Assembly: GCA_021234155.1 (NCBI GenBank)
Contig: JAJEKV010000028.1
Coordinates: forward strand, 3,492,567-3,556,566
DNA: 64,000 bases
Direction: 5' to 3'
Origin: Isoetes taiwanensis
Lineage: Eukaryota > Streptophyta > Lycopodiopsida > Isoetales > Isoetaceae
The notes beneath the pieces are model-generated. The model had not been told where the DNA came from, ran no database searches, and saw only the letters and a list, made by a program, of their open reading frames with translations. Position numbers and translations under genes: made by a program. Positions 1 through 12,194 of this stretch are shown piece by piece. Positions within the stretch are counted from its first letter, which is position 1, and every line of letters starts with the position of its first letter.

Positions 1-2990
1 TTTGTGCATAGGGCGAAGCCCTTAGCAATTAAATATGGACAAGGCCCAATTTTGATGTAACCCACTGCTTGTTGAATATAAATAAGTATTTGGGCACACT
101 CTTGCATTTCTAGTTCTGAAATTATATCGGTTTATGTTTGTATGAAAGAGTTTAAGGCAAAAGCCATTCATCAGAGTGGGTAATGGAGTGCCATCTAACT
201 CTGCCAGTTGAAACACACTTGGCTGCACCACTTTAAGAATTATGTTTTTTTTTTTTTTTTTTTTTTTTTTTTGCACGCCAGCCTAACCAAGCGTGCAACC
301 CTCCTTGCAATTCTAGGCTATCCACGTAGCACCTCCACCTCATCAAAATTTGATGTGGCATAAAAATTTGCCATTGGATCTTTGGACTTTCACATCAACG
401 GTCACGAAAATTAGGAATAAGCCCAAAAAATGGACACGGAGATAGCAAGGGATATGCCTTTTCCGATCTTCAATCGGGCTTCTCCTCTAGCTACGACTTT
501 CTTCAATTCTATCAAGCTCTATATTTTTGGTGATATAAGTTTCTAGGTTTATAAGTTTCTAGGGCTTCTTTTCATCCCTTTTCTCCTCGGCCAAAGGAGG
601 AGGTTGCCTCTGCTTTGCCTGAACCACGAAATACCTATTACTTTTCATGCCTTGATCGATTCTTGTAAGTTTTCTTTCCTTTATTCTTCTGCTTCTCTGT
701 TCTTGAATTCTCATAACAACATAGCTGAGTTTCAAATTGTTCGTACTCTAATGGAACTTGCCCGGAACTGCTGTTTGAGATGGGCAAAGCAAGCTCTATC
801 ATTTTTGCTTGTGACAGTAGAACTGTCTGTTGCATGTGGAAAGGCGGGTCGACACGGTTTTTGTAGGAAGTATGCTGCAAAACCTTTGCAAAGCACAAGA
901 TTGAAGGTTAGATCTTTGAATTTAGTTTACAGTTGTAAGGATGAACCGAGAAAAAAAAGGTTGTTCATCACGTTTTGAGCTTTCATCTTCTGCAAAATAC
1001 AAGAAGCTTTCATTTCGAGCTTGCATTATTTTCATCCTGCACATTGTTCATAGTATAGAAGCAAAATGTAATGTAGTGTTTAGGGAGATATCGGCTGCTC
1101 AATATTTTTTTTCCAATCAACTGGCTTTCATTTGCAGCCTATATTGCTTCATTTGGCCACATTTACAGAGATTTGAAGCATCTTTCACCAATGAGTCTGG
1201 AATTGCAGCGTCCTAGATATCATAATGGAGACTGCATCCTATTCCGGCAGGTAATTATTTAATTTCTATAGAATGTACTTACTAGACATAAAAAGCCTTT
1301 ATCTTGAGAGGCATTCAAACATCGTTATTTTATTTGGGTCCGCGAGATAGTTCTCTGACAAGTTCCTCTCTTATCCGGTAGTTTTCCCATCCGCTCAGGA
1401 ATAGCCTTTTTGCATTTCTTCCTGCCGCACATTGCCAAGGGTGTAGCGAATCCGTTTGCGGAATAGTAAACTGGTAAGATGCTATTGCCAAAAAATGCCT
1501 TTGTTATGGATTTTCAGATTTGGGCTGTGTTGTAGGTAATTTTTCCTGTGACCAACTCTTTTTTGTTCGACATTGCAGGTAGCAAATTTTGGGCGCTTTC
1601 CTGGAGATCCTGGCAACAGTCTGGCAGTTTGTCAAAGGCCTCCAATGCAACACACAAAATTTCGATCTGGGAGTTTGTCAAAGGCCTCCAATGCTTCTGT
1701 AAGTGACCCACAGCTTCTATAAGCATGTATTTGCCGGCCCTTCATGATCTGTCAGTGCAACCTTTGTTTCAGTTGGAACAGCAGGTATAGCCTCATTGAA
1801 TGATGTATATTCCTAGTGTTACCTAATGCCTAGAGTTAGCAAAAGTTATCAGAAGTTTGTAGAACATGCATAAAAAGTTATCTGGTATGGCATGATCTCT
1901 GTAGCCTAAACGTGATTATGCCCAAAGCACATACTCTCAAACCTTGGTATCTGGACCATGGAAAGAAACTGAAAAGTTTGCATCTAATCTTGCGGTTAAG
2001 CTTCCTAAATGCAGAAAGCATGTATGAGTCACTAGAAAGCCTTAATCTTGCAATTTTCTATGTCTTTACATGAAGCACCTCTGTTTTTTGTAGTCAATTC
2101 TTTTCGGTTTACTTTTTCTTTGGTGCAATGCTAACATTGAGCTCTTCCATTTTGTTTCCAGTGAGTATTTGGTAGAGGAGCAATACTTGCAGCTGGCATT
2201 CTGCTCCAACATTGACCTGGCATTTAATTGTAGGTGTTGCTTTTTTTCTCATCGTCTATAAGTTCATGTCATTTTCTAAGCTTACGTCATGTTCACATAT
2301 ACCTTAATCAGTCCTCTGAAGATTATGCACACGTACCCAAGAGCCCTCCAGATCTTTGTCACAGTTACACTCGCCTTGGGCCAGGTATGCATTGACTATC
2401 TTTATTATGTTCATAAAGGATGTTAATAACATAGTTTGCTGCATGACATGACCATCTTAGAGTTCACCTCCTTCAGAAGAGGCGGGAATGGCCTTAAGCT
2501 AAAGCTTGTTTGCACTCACACTACTTTGGAAAACGAAGTTGCATTGCACTGCAATTATTCCAAAGCACAGTAAATTTTAGGTTAGGTTATTGTAATTTCA
2601 ACCAAGAGGAAATCTGTTCCCTGCCTTACTAAGCGCTGCAGTACCAACGCTTGCATCTACATGCTCGCATCTCTTTGAAGTGTAGATGCACCTCCTTATC
2701 ATCAAAATTTGTCTGATTGGAAGGCAGCATATGTCTACTAGTGTCTTTTAGCATCCTAATTCAAGCTGCAGACAATATAGTTTATGCCGAACAAAAGCCT
2801 GGAAAACTCCACAGCAAGGTAAGTGTAGGCTTCAAAAACTTCCACTGATTGCCTTTGGAAAGCAAAAGCATGAGGCTGCATAGTGAGTCAAGTATGAAAG
2901 ATTATTACTTTAGTCTTTGCCAACAAGCTTTTATGAAGATCAGATCAGTATTCCTTACAAGGCGATCATTATGAGCACCACATCACACAA
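1..2990. other. 5' region with no recognised gene
   Basis: I see no protein family or RNA gene here. There is a poly(T) run at about 246-272. Short open frames at 604-978 and 941-1216 (+) have no recognisable domains. The stretch from 440 to 2,400 has the alternating pyrimidine-rich and AG-ending texture of a spliced gene, but I could not assemble a product. The first 25 bases (GTGCATAGGGCGAAGCCC) faintly resemble the palindrome context at 6,938 in element B, so another element may end just upstream. Confidence 0.4.
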
Positions 2991-3008
2991 GGCACCCAAA
3001 ATTAAAAC

Positions 3009-3480
3009 ACTACATGGTTTTTTCCATGGTTATGACTAGAAAACCATTCTAAAAAACCAATGCGTATTTGTGGGTTAATTTCATTAAAAACCATATGTGG
3101 CTAAACTAATAGGTTCTCTTGTAAGGTTTGTTAAGGTGGTATTATGGCATGGTAATTTCAAATGGCTTCTTTGTGGAGTTTATCAAAGTGGTATTGCATG
3201 TTGGTAAAAAGATGTAGTATAATATAGTATTTTAAAAGTATGGTTTGTCCATGTGGTATAACATAATGGTTCTGGATATGGTTTAATATAGTGCTCTATT
3301 CATGTGGTTTTATAATGTGGTTGATTATTGTGGTAAACTAGTATGGTTAAATCATGGTAAACGCACATGGTTTGCAATATGTTTGTATTAAATGTGCATG
3401 GTTTTATTATGCATTAGCTTCATTGTTATTAGTTATAAACCAATAATGGTAACCAATGAAAACCAATACGGTTCTGTTGT
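3009..3480. repeat. TGGTT/AACCA-rich field, possible CACTA-type subterminal region
   Basis: A dense run of short ATGGTTT, GTGGTAT and AAACCAT motifs begins at CACTACATGGTTTTTTCC near 3,009. Most motifs are in the TGGTT orientation after 3,120. A second field with the opposite orientation (AACCAC, AACCAT) lies at 15,585-16,330. Inverted subterminal motif fields next to a CACTA terminus are characteristic of CACTA (CMC) DNA transposons. I did not find a convincing 3-bp target duplication linking the two ends. Confidence 0.35.
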
Positions 3481-3509
3481 TTGAAGCATTTCATGTTCGT
3501 AGACTAAAA

Positions 3510-3730
3510 TCATTAAGGATTGTGGATGGTTTCTTATATTTATCAATATTTATTTGTTTTTTGAAGCATTTCAAGTTAGTAGATAAAACCATTAAGGATT
3601 GTAGATGACGGCTATGTCATTAAGGATTGTGGATGGTTTCTTATATTTATCAATATTTATTTGTTTTTTGAAGCATTTCAAGTTAGTAGATAAAACCATT
3701 AAGGATTGTAGATGACAGCTATGTCACTGC
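3510..3730. repeat. tandem duplication, two units of about 110-120 bp
   Basis: The stretch starting CATTAAGGATTGTGGATGG and running through TTTGAAGCATTTCAAGTTAG to GTAGATGACGGCTATGTC occurs twice head to tail with only a few differences (second unit from about 3,617). No coding potential is visible. Confidence 0.8.
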
Positions 3731-5656
3731 CAATAGCAACAAAAAATAGCGAGCAAGGGGATTTGAACCCCAACCATTTCCAAAACTCATAACCAATGAT
3801 AAGTTTATTTTGAGAAGTACATACAAAACAGATAAAATAGCAAACATGGAGTACAAGTACAGACACAAAGTACTAACCTTGCAAGTACTTAAATAAAGTA
3901 TTGACCTTGCACTTGTATTCTAATATCAGGCACATATTAATACAGTTTAAATTGAACCACTTCTAGTTCCCTCTGGTGATGCAACAAGGCCTTGAGAAAT
4001 AAACCTACTTTCATCCTGATATGGATATCAATAATAGAAGTGCGCCTGGTGATGCAACAAGGGCCTGAAAATTACATCTACCTTCTGAATCCTGATATGC
4101 ATGCCCAACAATAGGGTGGTCCACTAGCCATCTAAAGTGAGAAACTCTAAACTACTCAAGGAAGCTAGAAAAGCATGATATAGAAAATAAGAGATCTAGA
4201 GGCAAATACCTGTCAAAGCTTGGAAGAGCACCCTCCAGGTAAAATCATCTTTGGCTCATTGGCAATGAGAGCACAATGTGGCAAAATTTTAGGGAAGACA
4301 TCTGCTTCTTGCCATGCATATTGGCAATGAGAATAGCATAACATATCAGCAAAAAAGCTGTCAGAATGGTTAAAAAGCAAGTTCTTGTTCCTCAACTCTA
4401 AGGGGCTACATGGAGTATGGCAGTAACAGTAACAGGTCTTCTCAAAGATTTAAAAAATGCTAACCTGGAGCAAGGATGGCATTAAATAGAGGAATCAAAC
4501 CCTCAATTTTAGATGGTAATGACAATGCCAGCAGCATCATCTGGGACTACTGTATAGCCCATATGTTATGGGGGATCTGGAGGAAGTACACAAGGAAGTA
4601 TCACGATCACAAAGATAACTCAATAAATATTATTTCTCACAGAAAACTAAACTTACATCATTTGAGCAGCTGTGACAATGCATAAAGTCTGGCTCTAAGA
4701 AATAAAGATCAACTTTACAATTGAATCCAGCTTTAATCTCCAATATTCTGCAGCATAAACTTAGAGGTGAAATGGAGCTGGAGCCTGCCAGCATGGTATT
4801 CCAGAAGGATCGAAGTTTGAAAACGGCTGGAATACCTCTACAGAGGGCTTCATCAAAGAAACTATGGCTTCATTGGTGCAGTAAAGCATTTCGTCCCTCT
4901 GAAAATCTTCGTCAAATAAATGTGTCAGTGTAGATGATTTCGATAGAGCATGGAAATAATGGGAATGGAATACCTGGAAAGAATGGCCGTCGTTCCTCAG
5001 CTTGATGCCGGGACTATTTGCCATGCCTTGGAAAAGTAGCAACATGGGATTTCTATGTCCTTCTGTACAGTCCATTACATCGCCAAAAAGCTTGACCTTA
5101 TAAGCATAGCAAAAGAAAAAAAAACGCGAGACATACAAAGAAATAGCAGGAAGGATAGCATATCATTTGCATCTCAGGATCCACTTAGCTGGCTATTAAC
5201 GGATAACTCCATTTACTGAGCAACGCATGTAAAAAAAAAGGAGGAAAAAGCTCGGTCCTCGAAAAAAATCGTGTGTTGGCAAAAGGTTAAGTAAACCATA
5301 AATGCTCTGCAAATCGGCATTCTAGAATCTCCAGGGTTTGAAGATCCACAGGAACAACAAGCCCCAAAACTTCTCAAAAGCAAGATTCATAAGAAAGATT
5401 CATAATGCAAGGCGCCTTGGCATACCAGAACAAGCTAGGATACTCCTACATCGCCTTGATAGATCGATCTTGGCAAACGGGCTTGCACAAATAGATTCAG
5501 CAGTTAGATCAAGTCTCGGATGGAAGATATCCATGGGGATTACACAGGCACATTGAATCGACTGACTGGCAACTATTCTTGAAATGAAAACAGAATCTTC
5601 ACAAAATACAGTAGGATAGAATTGCCAGAAAATGCTCAGATCTTCTTGCAAATAGG
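3731..5656 (-). other. unresolved region with exon-like fragments on the minus strand
   Basis: On the minus strand the stretches 5,138-4,761 and 4,395-4,213 read as open, non-repetitive protein-like segments bounded by plausible splice sites. One contains GHRNPMLLLFQGMANSPGIK and another HCALIANEPKMILPGG. They may be exons of a host gene or a relic of one, but I do not recognise the family and cannot join them. A T-arm-like string GGGGATTTGAACCCC at about 3,757 is not accompanied by a full tRNA cloverleaf. Confidence 0.25.
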
Positions 5657-5660
5657 CTAT

Positions 5661-5693
5661 AACAAGGTGACCTAGCAAACGCACTAATGACCT
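5661..5693 (+). repeat. left TIR of element B
   Basis: Starts AACAAGGTGACC directly after the target duplication CTAT and carries the AAACGCACTAATGACC block shared with the right end. It is followed at 5,711 by GGAATCTTTCAAAGATTCCC, a short inverted repeat also present just inside the right end of element A. Confidence 0.88.
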
Positions 5694-7019
5694 GCATTTG
5701 CACCACAAAAAGGAATCTTTCAAAGATTCCCTAAAATACACTTAAATTCTGCCACTTTTGGGGGGTCAATTAAAAAAATGACCCTAAATTTACGAATTTG
5801 GTAGCTATTTTAGGGGTCAAAATTACCAAAAAGTTGGCGTCTTGTTAATTTGACATCCCCATTTTAGGTAGAAAAATAATAATCTAATTTAGTTGTTTTC
5901 GGGACACATACAAAAAGTGGCAAAATGAAACGACCAGAAAATTCTTGACAAATTTTGAAGACAAAAACATTAAAATGGAGCCGTATGCATTTTTTATTGC
6001 TCAAGGAGCAGCACACATGCTATCCGTGCATGGGAAAGGCACAAAAATAAAAAGAAACAAAAATTGCAAAATGCTATGCGCGCATAGCAGGGATCCTAAG
6101 TTTGAAAGACAAACATTGTACAAACTAGTCATGTACAGCTGTACAAATACTCAAATTACACGAGTAGCTTACGGCTTTTAATAAGAGCATGTATTGGAAT
6201 GTCGTCGTACTCATCAACTCCTTCAGACTGGTCATCACCTTAAACATCTACCATTTTTTGTAGTTCAAATTTAAAATTGCCCTCCATTTTAAATGCAAAC
6301 TTCCATTTTTGGGTGTGATGCCATAACATGAATTTCTTGATTTCAATATGCATATTGGTTCAGATGAATGTCCTAAGCATTTCATGGTCACATGAATTTT
6401 ACGTTTTACAACGTTGAAAGTGGCAGCAAGGCTCTTAAATAAGTTATTATAATATTAAAATTATTGTGAGGCTATGCGTGCATAGCACTATGACCACACA
6501 ACAATATGTGATGTAGTGGATGTTTGTTAAAGCATTGTGAGGCGATGTGACTACACAAGAGTGTGAACCATTGGAAAGAGTGTTATAGAATTAACAATAA
6601 TGCAAAATATCATGACTTAGCACAACGTTATGCATGTGTATACCCACGGCTAAGGAAGACAATGTTACTGAGCTATCTAAGTAGAACCAACTTGAAGACA
6701 CGAGTTGTCACTTTGCACACCAAAATGTTGTCAAGCTAAGTTCTCATAGTAGGCTTTGTCAAGAAGATATTGTTAGGATACCTAGATTGCAACCTTTTGT
6801 GTAAAAAAAAAAAAAACAAATAATGGTAAGTTGGGAGGAAACTAGGTAGGTAGAAACAAGAACATGGTGGAAAAAATGGGTAGGTAGGAGGTAACATGGT
6901 AGGTAGGGGCTATGCGCGCATGGGCAATTTTTCGATGCTATGCGCGCATAGGGCAAAGTTTTTTTTTTTCCAACCAGACCTAGCTTTGGGCTTAATCGGC
7001 ACATCGGGACGTCTTGAAG

Positions 7020-7240
7020 ACACAGGAATCGGAGGAAGATCCGGAAGGCAGATCTTGAAGGCAGATCTTGCGGGAAGATCTTGCGGAAGGCAGATCTTGA
7101 AGGCAGATCCGGGACGTCTTGATGGCAAATCTTGCGGGAAGACAAAGGAATCGGAGGAAGATCCGGAACAGTTGTATAAGGTAAAAATTATCTTCTGGAA
7201 CAGGTAAAAATTATCTTCTGGAACAGGTAAAAATTATCTT
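7020..7240. repeat. short tandem repeats inside element B
   Basis: From 7,020 to 7,160 the motifs AAGGCAGATCTTG and GCGGGAAGATCTTG alternate, with GGAATCGGAGGAAGATCCGG at both edges. From about 7,177 to 7,240 the unit GTAAAAATTATCTTCTGGAA is repeated three times. Both look like slippage arrays; they create long spurious open frames on both strands. Confidence 0.8.
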
Positions 7241-8607
7241 CTGCTACAGTGTAATGGGCGATCTCTTTTGAACAGTAATATGCAGTAATGTGCTACAGTA
7301 TTTTTCGATGGTTTATCTATGATTCTTGTGTCTATTTTAAACAAGTAAATATCATATTGCAGTTGTGATAAATCTATTGTATCTATTTGAGTGCAAGATA
7401 TTAATTCAATATATAAGAGACTAGAACTTGAGATCTTATTATACTAACACTTTTGCAGCAGGATTACTTCTGTATTTCTCTAACCCTAGCATGATTTCTG
7501 AGGTAAGAAGATTCTATCTATTGATCTCATAGTTCTGTCGTTTTTACTCTGAAAACTTATGGAAAAGCATTATGGGGCAATCTTGCAGATAAATTTGGTC
7601 CTTTCTCTTTTGTAAAATGAGGTTTGAGGTGATTTAGAAGGTGATTTCGCAGGTGGATTTTGATGATTTTGCAAGGACTTTCAGGTAAAAATTTGAGATA
7701 TTCTGAGTTATTTCTTCTCTTTGCAAGTAATTTCTAGAGCCAGATGCCTGTATTTGCTTTGTTTCTGGAACAGCAACTTGCCTTTAAAAGCGTGTTCAGT
7801 TAAGTTTATGATTTAAAGAAGCATGTTCCGTTAACTTTATGATTTAAATTCTTTCTTGTGACAACGTAGTAATTCACTTACGAGTTTTAACATAGTTTTG
7901 TTTAAAAATTTGCAGCTAGAACACTTAGTTGCAGGGATATGATCAGCATTCATGGCCTTTTCTTTTATCTAAACTTTCTACCCATGCTCAAGTAAGGTTG
8001 TTAGAATATTGTTATAATTCTAGCAAAATCAATTATTTCTGAAAGATCTCAAGGATTTAATTATTTGGATTCAAGGACCAAGAGGGCTTTGAAAATTTCC
8101 TGATTGTTTCTCAAAGGTTTTCCCTCTGCAGCTGTACGTAATCTTCACATTTTAATTACATTCAATGGAACTGTGATTTTAAATGTTATCTATGTGCGCA
8201 TAGCCGAGAGCTTTTAATTATTGTTGCTTGTCTATGCGCGCATGGACAAGCGATATATTTTAAAGCTCCCTATGCAAGTATAGGCTAGATGTTGAACTAG
8301 GTGTTATAGAAATGACATATTATTTAGGAGTTCCTTTCTATGCCCACATAGACAAGTGGTACTTTTTGTTTTCGTTGATCCTATGCGCTCAAAGGCATTT
8401 ATATGTCCATGCCATGAGCTTTTATTATTTGGTCTTTAGTTCTTATTGGGAAATGTTAAGCAAAGATGCATCAAATTCTAATGCTTGTACACCAGTTAAG
8501 AAGTACAATCAAAGGAAGGAATCTACATTTCCGCTTACAGAATCTAACACCTGGTTTTATATATATTATGTAAAGATGAACAATTGATCTTTAAAGATTT
8601 TAATGTC

Positions 8608-8945
8608 AGTTGATATGTTGCTTGCTTTGTGATCTTCCTGTAGTTGCTTGCTTTGTGATCTTCCTGTAAGTTAAAAAAATAATAAATGTTGCCTTTCGAA
8701 TTTCTCATTTGCTTCAATGCAATTCAAATGTATAATTTTTTTTTTCTACAACTTGTGTTTATGGTTGTCTTCACAAATGTGGTTGTTTTACATTGCTATT
8801 AATCCTTTTAAACAAAGTTTACATTTGAGACTCTAAAACAGGCATGAATTTTAGATTTGAATTATGCTTGTTTTACATTGTTATTAGTCCTTTTAAACAA
8901 AGTTTACATTTGAGACCCTAAAACAGGCAAACATTTTAGATTTGA
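8608..8945. repeat. two small tandem duplications inside element B
   Basis: TTGCTTGCTTTGTGATCTTC is duplicated at about 8,615 and 8,644. Further on, a unit of about 100 bp containing CCTTTTAAACAAAGTTTACA and CTAAAACAGGCA is present twice (about 8,800-8,870 and 8,880-8,945). Confidence 0.75.
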
Positions 8946-9485
8946 AAAGGGAATCCACTTGATACCACTGTTAAAACGATTGACGAAGATGACAACAACA
9001 AAGAAAACCTTCATGCTAAGCAAGTTCCACTTGATATTTAAAACTCTTCGACCTAATCGAGTTCAAGTGCCATTATTATTTATTATTTGACTTGCATTCT
9101 TTCTAGAGTACTTAAAATTGACTATCTCTGTCTATGCGCGCATAGACAAATCGCTATTCAAAAAGGTTCCGCTTGACGCTTAAAAACGAAATTGGCCTTG
9201 TTTAATGCAAATGTGATGATTACATTTTCATGAGCTTATATCTCTCCTACGTATTTGAACTAATGTGTCTCTCTCTCTATGCACGCATAGGCTATGTGTA
9301 ATGTATTTTGCAATCTTGTATGATAAAGGCCCATTTTTTGTTCTACTTTGACCACAATATTTTCGCGCACTCCAAAAATGGTTCTTTTCAATGTGCAACC
9401 TTTTTTTTTGTTCTTATGTTTTAAAAAATATGCCAAAAGTACCAAATTTTGGTGTTTTTGAAAAAGGAATCTGCAATTGCACCAT

Positions 9486-9518
9486 AGGTCATTAGTGCGT
9501 TTGCACCGTCACCTTGTT
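9486..9518 (-). repeat. right TIR of element B
   Basis: The plus strand reads AGGTCATTAGTGCGTTTG and ends ACCTTGTT, followed by the target duplication CTAT. It is the inverted partner of 5,661-5,693 with three mismatches clustered at positions 12-14. Confidence 0.88.
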
Positions 9519-9522
9519 CTAT

Positions 9523-10070
9523 GGCAAAGCTGTTGCATAGTAGCTAAGTTGGGCGCCGCACTGTGAGCTGGGCCGACCCTAATTTCAGATCTAGGGTTCG
9601 CAGATGGCTTTGGAGACTTAGGGTTCCGAAATGAGAACGAAACATTTAGGGCAAACATGCACTGTGTATGGGGGATGTCCATTGGCTGCGCACTTAAGCG
9701 CGAAACTAAGATTGCAATCATATAAGCATTTCAATGGCTATGCATACGAAATGGCAACATGCCCAACAAGATTGCCTATATAAGATTGCCTATATGGAAA
9801 ACTAAATCGCTTGCCAATCCAGCAATGCCACCTCAAGTTATATGGTTTCAAAGTGGTGAGGGTACTGGTACCACCAGGGCTGAGGTGGCAGCCCCCTAGG
9901 ATACCAGGGTGCCCGTTGAAGGCTGCCATGATCGGCCATAAAGAAACTTGAAGGACAGACAATGTTGTTAACTTGACAAATATCTTTTAGCAACAACCTT
10001 GAATTTGATAACAGTGTTTAAAAACAATTACCAAAATGTTCCTGTAACTGTTTTAGTATAGTAAGACTGT
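9523..10070. other. no recognised gene
   Basis: Sequence between element B and the PPR relic. It contains a short repeated ATAAGATTGCCTATAT and otherwise nothing I can name. Open frames on the minus strand (9,509-9,721 and 9,738-9,962) have no visible domain. Confidence 0.4.
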
Positions 10071-10074
10071 ATGC

Positions 10075-10990
10075 AGAGCAGAGTTATCAAGTTCCCGTGC
10101 CTGAAGAAAATATCCTACATCTTCTAGATATCCTGCATGTGCAAGAAGATCAACTATGTAGTTAATTTGGTTAATGCTAGGAGTAAGTTCATGTTCTATC
10201 ATTGACCTAAAGTAACAACAACCTTCATCAACAAAGCCAGCATGGCTACATGCAGAAATATTGCTAGTAAGACTGTATCATTTGGCTTAATGCGCATTTT
10301 CTGCATGCCATTGAAGCATTCTTCAACCAAACTGACATTGCCTGACCTCGCATTACTGCAAGCATTGCAGCCCATGAAACCACATTCTTATTTGGAGACT
10401 CCTCAAATAACCATCTTGCCAAGTATATATCAACAAGGGAGCTACCAACAAAGGGATCTAACTCAAGGCCACTATTAAAGATCTGGCTGTGAACTAACAT
10501 TCCATATTCAATTGCTCCCATGATGGCCATGCCTTGAGAATGCTTGAATACATATTGTTGTCTAGCTTTAAACCTTCAAGCTGCATATTTTCATAGAGAA
10601 TCAAAGCGATTTGGGTATGCCCATGTTGCACATAACCTGCAACCATTGCAGCCCATGACACTACATCATGCTTCTATAAAATACCAAATATTGTTCGTGC
10701 CAGGCTACTACATCTAGCATACAATCCAATAACTGTAACTCTATGGAAAATGGCCAACTGAAGTCCTTTGCTAATTATGTGGCTACGTATCACCCTACCA
10801 TGCCCTATCTGTGCTGCCACAAGCATTCAGCATAGTTAAAAACGTAACCCTGTCTGGTTGCATCCCATCTAACTACAGTTTCTTATGAAGTTCTAGAGCA
10901 AGCTGCAATCGTTGCACTCCATGAGACTGCATCTTGGTTTTGCATTCTTGCAAAGACAAGATATGTCTCTCATAAGCTCCCATATTTTGC
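10075..10990 (-). pseudogene. pentatricopeptide repeat (PPR) protein, PLS type, decayed
   Basis: Read on the minus strand, successive blocks match plant organelle PPR proteins: a segment ending VVSWAAM followed by YVQHGH-like repeat text (about 10,690-10,600), then GMLVHSQIFNSGLELDPFVG with SSLVDIY (10,500-10,430), NVVSWAAMLA (about 10,380), and a C-terminal part with HAGFVDEG and SMIEHELTPSINQINYIVDL-like text (10,250-10,130). Proteins of this family bind organelle RNA and act in editing or processing. The frame changes several times and contains stops, and many repeats are missing, so it is a relic. The nearby LINE and TIR end suggest the locus was broken up by insertions. Confidence 0.7.
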
Positions 10991-12190
10991 ATACATGTTG
11001 TTAATCTCATTCCCAACTACTAAATAAGCTCAACTTTTGTATTATCATACTAAGGTGTGAAGTGTCAGCTCATATTTTCTGGTAAAGAATTGTATCTGCG
11101 CAGTTTCAACAGTAGTAATTTTCCATTTCGAACAGACACCTTGATGTATCAAGGAACAGATGTGATTAAAAACAGTTTTATGGCCCACAACAAGAAGAAA
11201 AAAGCAAAAAAAACTACAACAGAAAAATTAAATTTGAACTTACCTTGACACCTCTGCATCGACCAAATCTCCTCGTGGTAAGGTGGTCTCCATCATTCGG
11301 CGAGGCTCTGGTGAGCAAGATCATACGTTAGCAAGTGATGGTCTAAAGCGGGGCCTTCTGAAACCTTAGGAAAGATGTTCTATTGTCGTTGCAAACTCTT
11401 CTCGGCATTTTGTCGCCTCCGCAAATGGACGTTTGCCACGTCATAAATGGGACCTGCGCAGCCAACGGCCACCCTCCCCTATAGCAATATAGAAAATAAT
11501 AATAATGTGAACCTTAGTATTTAAGGCCAGAATATTGTATTTCTTAATGTTTGCCATGAACCCATGGTGAAGATTTTGCAGATAACATAAACTCTTATAC
11601 ACAAGTACCTTTTTTTTGTTCGTGTCGTGGTGATAGAACTTGGTAATTCAACCTGGCGTATTTTAGAATCATACGTAGGCTACCTTTGTTGTGCGCAGAC
11701 TCTTATGCCGTTGGAACAAACTTGTGTTGAACCCTGCCTTTATGCCAAGTTGAGTTTCGTATGGACCCAATGCATAATTGTTCAATGTAAAATAGATCCG
11801 TCTTTTACGCCTCCGAAATTAAGAAAATGTGTCAAAATGATTTCAAATCATTGATGGAGTGTAGACGATGCTAGAATAGTGATCCGAATTGGCGATGCAG
11901 CAAAATTGATGCTGAAACACCCAAGAGCCTTGTTCCCATAGCTAGGGGCATTTGAATATTTGAATATACAAGGGCATTTTGGCAATTACCCCAAATTACA
12001 AGGGCATTTTTAAAATTTTCCCTTGTTAAAATACCCATGTTTATATATTTGCTAAAATGCCCTCCACCATAAAATAGTACAGTCGACTTGGTGCCAGTTC
12101 AGAACAAGGTTCAGAACCAAAAATCTATCGACTAAACCCCTCATTAATTAGTAACTTAAACGTCATGTATTATAGTTAACATGTGAATGT
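10991..12190. other. no recognised gene
   Basis: The first part may continue the PPR relic on the minus strand (TSWSAM-like text near 10,930), but the match is weak. The rest, including frames at 11,057-11,248 and 11,627-11,854 (+), shows no domain or RNA gene. Confidence 0.4.
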
Positions 12191-12194
12191 GAAA

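Larger units (their letters stand above)
6020..9290. repeat. twelve dispersed palindromes, consensus CTATGCGCGCATAG
   Basis: By eye: 6,020 (degenerate), 6,074 (perfect), 6,472, 6,910, 6,938 (perfect), 8,190, 8,232, 8,270, 8,338, 8,381, 9,132 (perfect) and 9,277. Deviations mostly fall in the central GCGC or in one arm. All copies I found lie inside element B. Some are in small groups spaced about 38-43 bp (8,190/8,232/8,270 and 8,338/8,381). They are not part of a coding repeat. Confidence 0.85.
5661..9518. mobile_element. element B: 3.86-kb non-coding TIR transposon related to element A
   Basis: The two ends are inverted copies. The left end starts AACAAGGTGACCTAGCAAAC; the right end, read inward on the minus strand, starts AACAAGGTGACGGTGCAAAC. 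They match at 30 of 33 positions. A 4-bp CTAT flanks the element on both sides (5,657-5,660 and 9,519-9,522). The first bases and the subterminal GGAATCTTTCAAAGATTCCC block match the ends of element A. No transposase or other protein is recognisable inside, so it is probably a non-autonomous derivative that would depend on a related transposase. Twelve copies of a CTATGCGCGCATAG-type palindrome are scattered through it. Much of the interior (7.3-8.6 kb) looks like AT-rich, intron-like sequence. Confidence 0.85.

Noticed and set aside
604-1216. Overlapping plus-strand frames as a host gene
   Set aside because: No recognisable domain, and both strands are open over the same stretch. I could not build a convincing exon chain.
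3745-3775. Possible tRNA (T-arm-like GGGGATTTGAACCCC)
   Set aside because: No acceptor stem, anticodon arm or D-arm partner could be found in the neighbourhood.
6759-7207. Long overlapping frames on both strands with repeated RQILKADLAG-like text
   Set aside because: They are created by the AGATCTTG tandem repeats inside element B.
9758-9790. AACAAGATTGCC as the left partner of end C
   Set aside because: Similarity stops after about eleven bases, there is no AATG in front of it, and the subterminal GATTCC block is absent.
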